Shown here: positions 63,872-64,000 of the stretch, in pieces
Layout of the letters: each line of letters opens with the position of its first letter
Numbering within the stretch: the first letter of the stretch is position 1
DNA from: Streptomyces griseicoloratus
Lineage (GTDB): Bacteria > Actinomycetota > Actinomycetes > Streptomycetales > Streptomycetaceae
Assembly (NCBI RefSeq): GCF_014534645.1
Contig: NZ_JACVQF010000189.1
Coordinates: 62,001-126,000 of the forward strand
Direction of reading: 5' to 3'
DNA length: 64,000 nt
Notes under the pieces: generated by a model
Databases searched by the model: none
Told to the model about the DNA's origin: nothing
Seen by the model: only the letters and a program-made list of their open reading frames with translations
Translations under genes and position numbers: made by a program

Positions 63872-64000
63872 GGACGGGTCCGAGGGGGAGCCGACCCCGA
63901 GGCGTCCTCCACCGAGGGGTGGACTGCCCCTAGGGGTACCTCCGTACTACGGCTCGGGGAGGGTTCGTACCGACGGAGGACGAGAGGGCGCCCGCGTCGT

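Overview
The window looks like chromosomal core sequence of a Streptomyces species. Base composition is very GC-rich with almost exclusive G/C at third codon positions, GTG starts are common, and Streptomyces-specific genes are present (an SsgA-like sporulation gene, Pro/Ala-rich membrane proteins, the galT-galE-galK order with TGTGAT-type repeats). From memory, not checked here, the gene order matches the S. coelicolor region from about SCO3168 down to SCO3110, with glmU, prs, ppc, galTEK, ssgE and a nikMNOQ-like operon as anchors. No insertion sequence, phage or CRISPR array was seen. One tRNA gene is present (Gln, UUG).

Layout, left to right. 1-8 kb: a truncated tricorn-type protease, a TetR/MMPL efflux pair with operator palindromes, a YbaK-EamA pair, a DUF1876 gene and a serine hydrolase. 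8-12.6 kb: the organic peroxide genes ohr and ohrR, separated by a secreted protein gene. ohrR is translationally coupled to a nickel/cobalt ECF transporter operon (cbiM-cbiQ-cbiO) that has a Nur-type box over its promoter. 12.7-24 kb: ssgE with two tandem penicillin-binding proteins, a second small secreted protein, protein O-mannosyltransferase, rsmI, tatD, rsmA and ispE. 24-31.5 kb: a Uma2 protein, an ABC-F ATPase, two tandem PQQ-propeller membrane proteins and a LuxR regulator with a degenerate receiver. 32-37.3 kb: a sodium/solute symporter divergent from galTEK. 37.3-44.2 kb: small regulator/enzyme pairs, each with a clear palindromic operator (TetR/FAD monooxygenase, MarR/methyltransferase, desaturase-TetR). 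44.4-52 kb: housekeeping genes ppc, pth, rplY, prs, glmU and tRNA-Gln. 52.3-58.7 kb: an orphan histidine kinase, then the most unusual block, with a YwqJ-type deaminase and SUKH-3 gene on one strand and, divergently, a WHH-nuclease-like/SUKH fusion and a 920-residue deaminase-like/SUKH-4 fusion. 59-64 kb: a coiled-coil protein, a DUF485/sodium-solute symporter pair and a drug-export MFS gene.

The best candidate for an under-described system is 53.6-58.7 kb. Polymorphic-toxin enzyme folds (two deaminase types and a WHH nuclease fold) sit in the same proteins or operons as SUKH immunity folds, with no export signal or toxin-delivery module. Other points of interest are several genes with a TANNNT -10 element 6-7 bp before the start codon (predicted leaderless mRNAs), two MRPKR-type secreted paralogues, helically phased CTGAG repeats, and ohrR embedded in a metal-transport operon.
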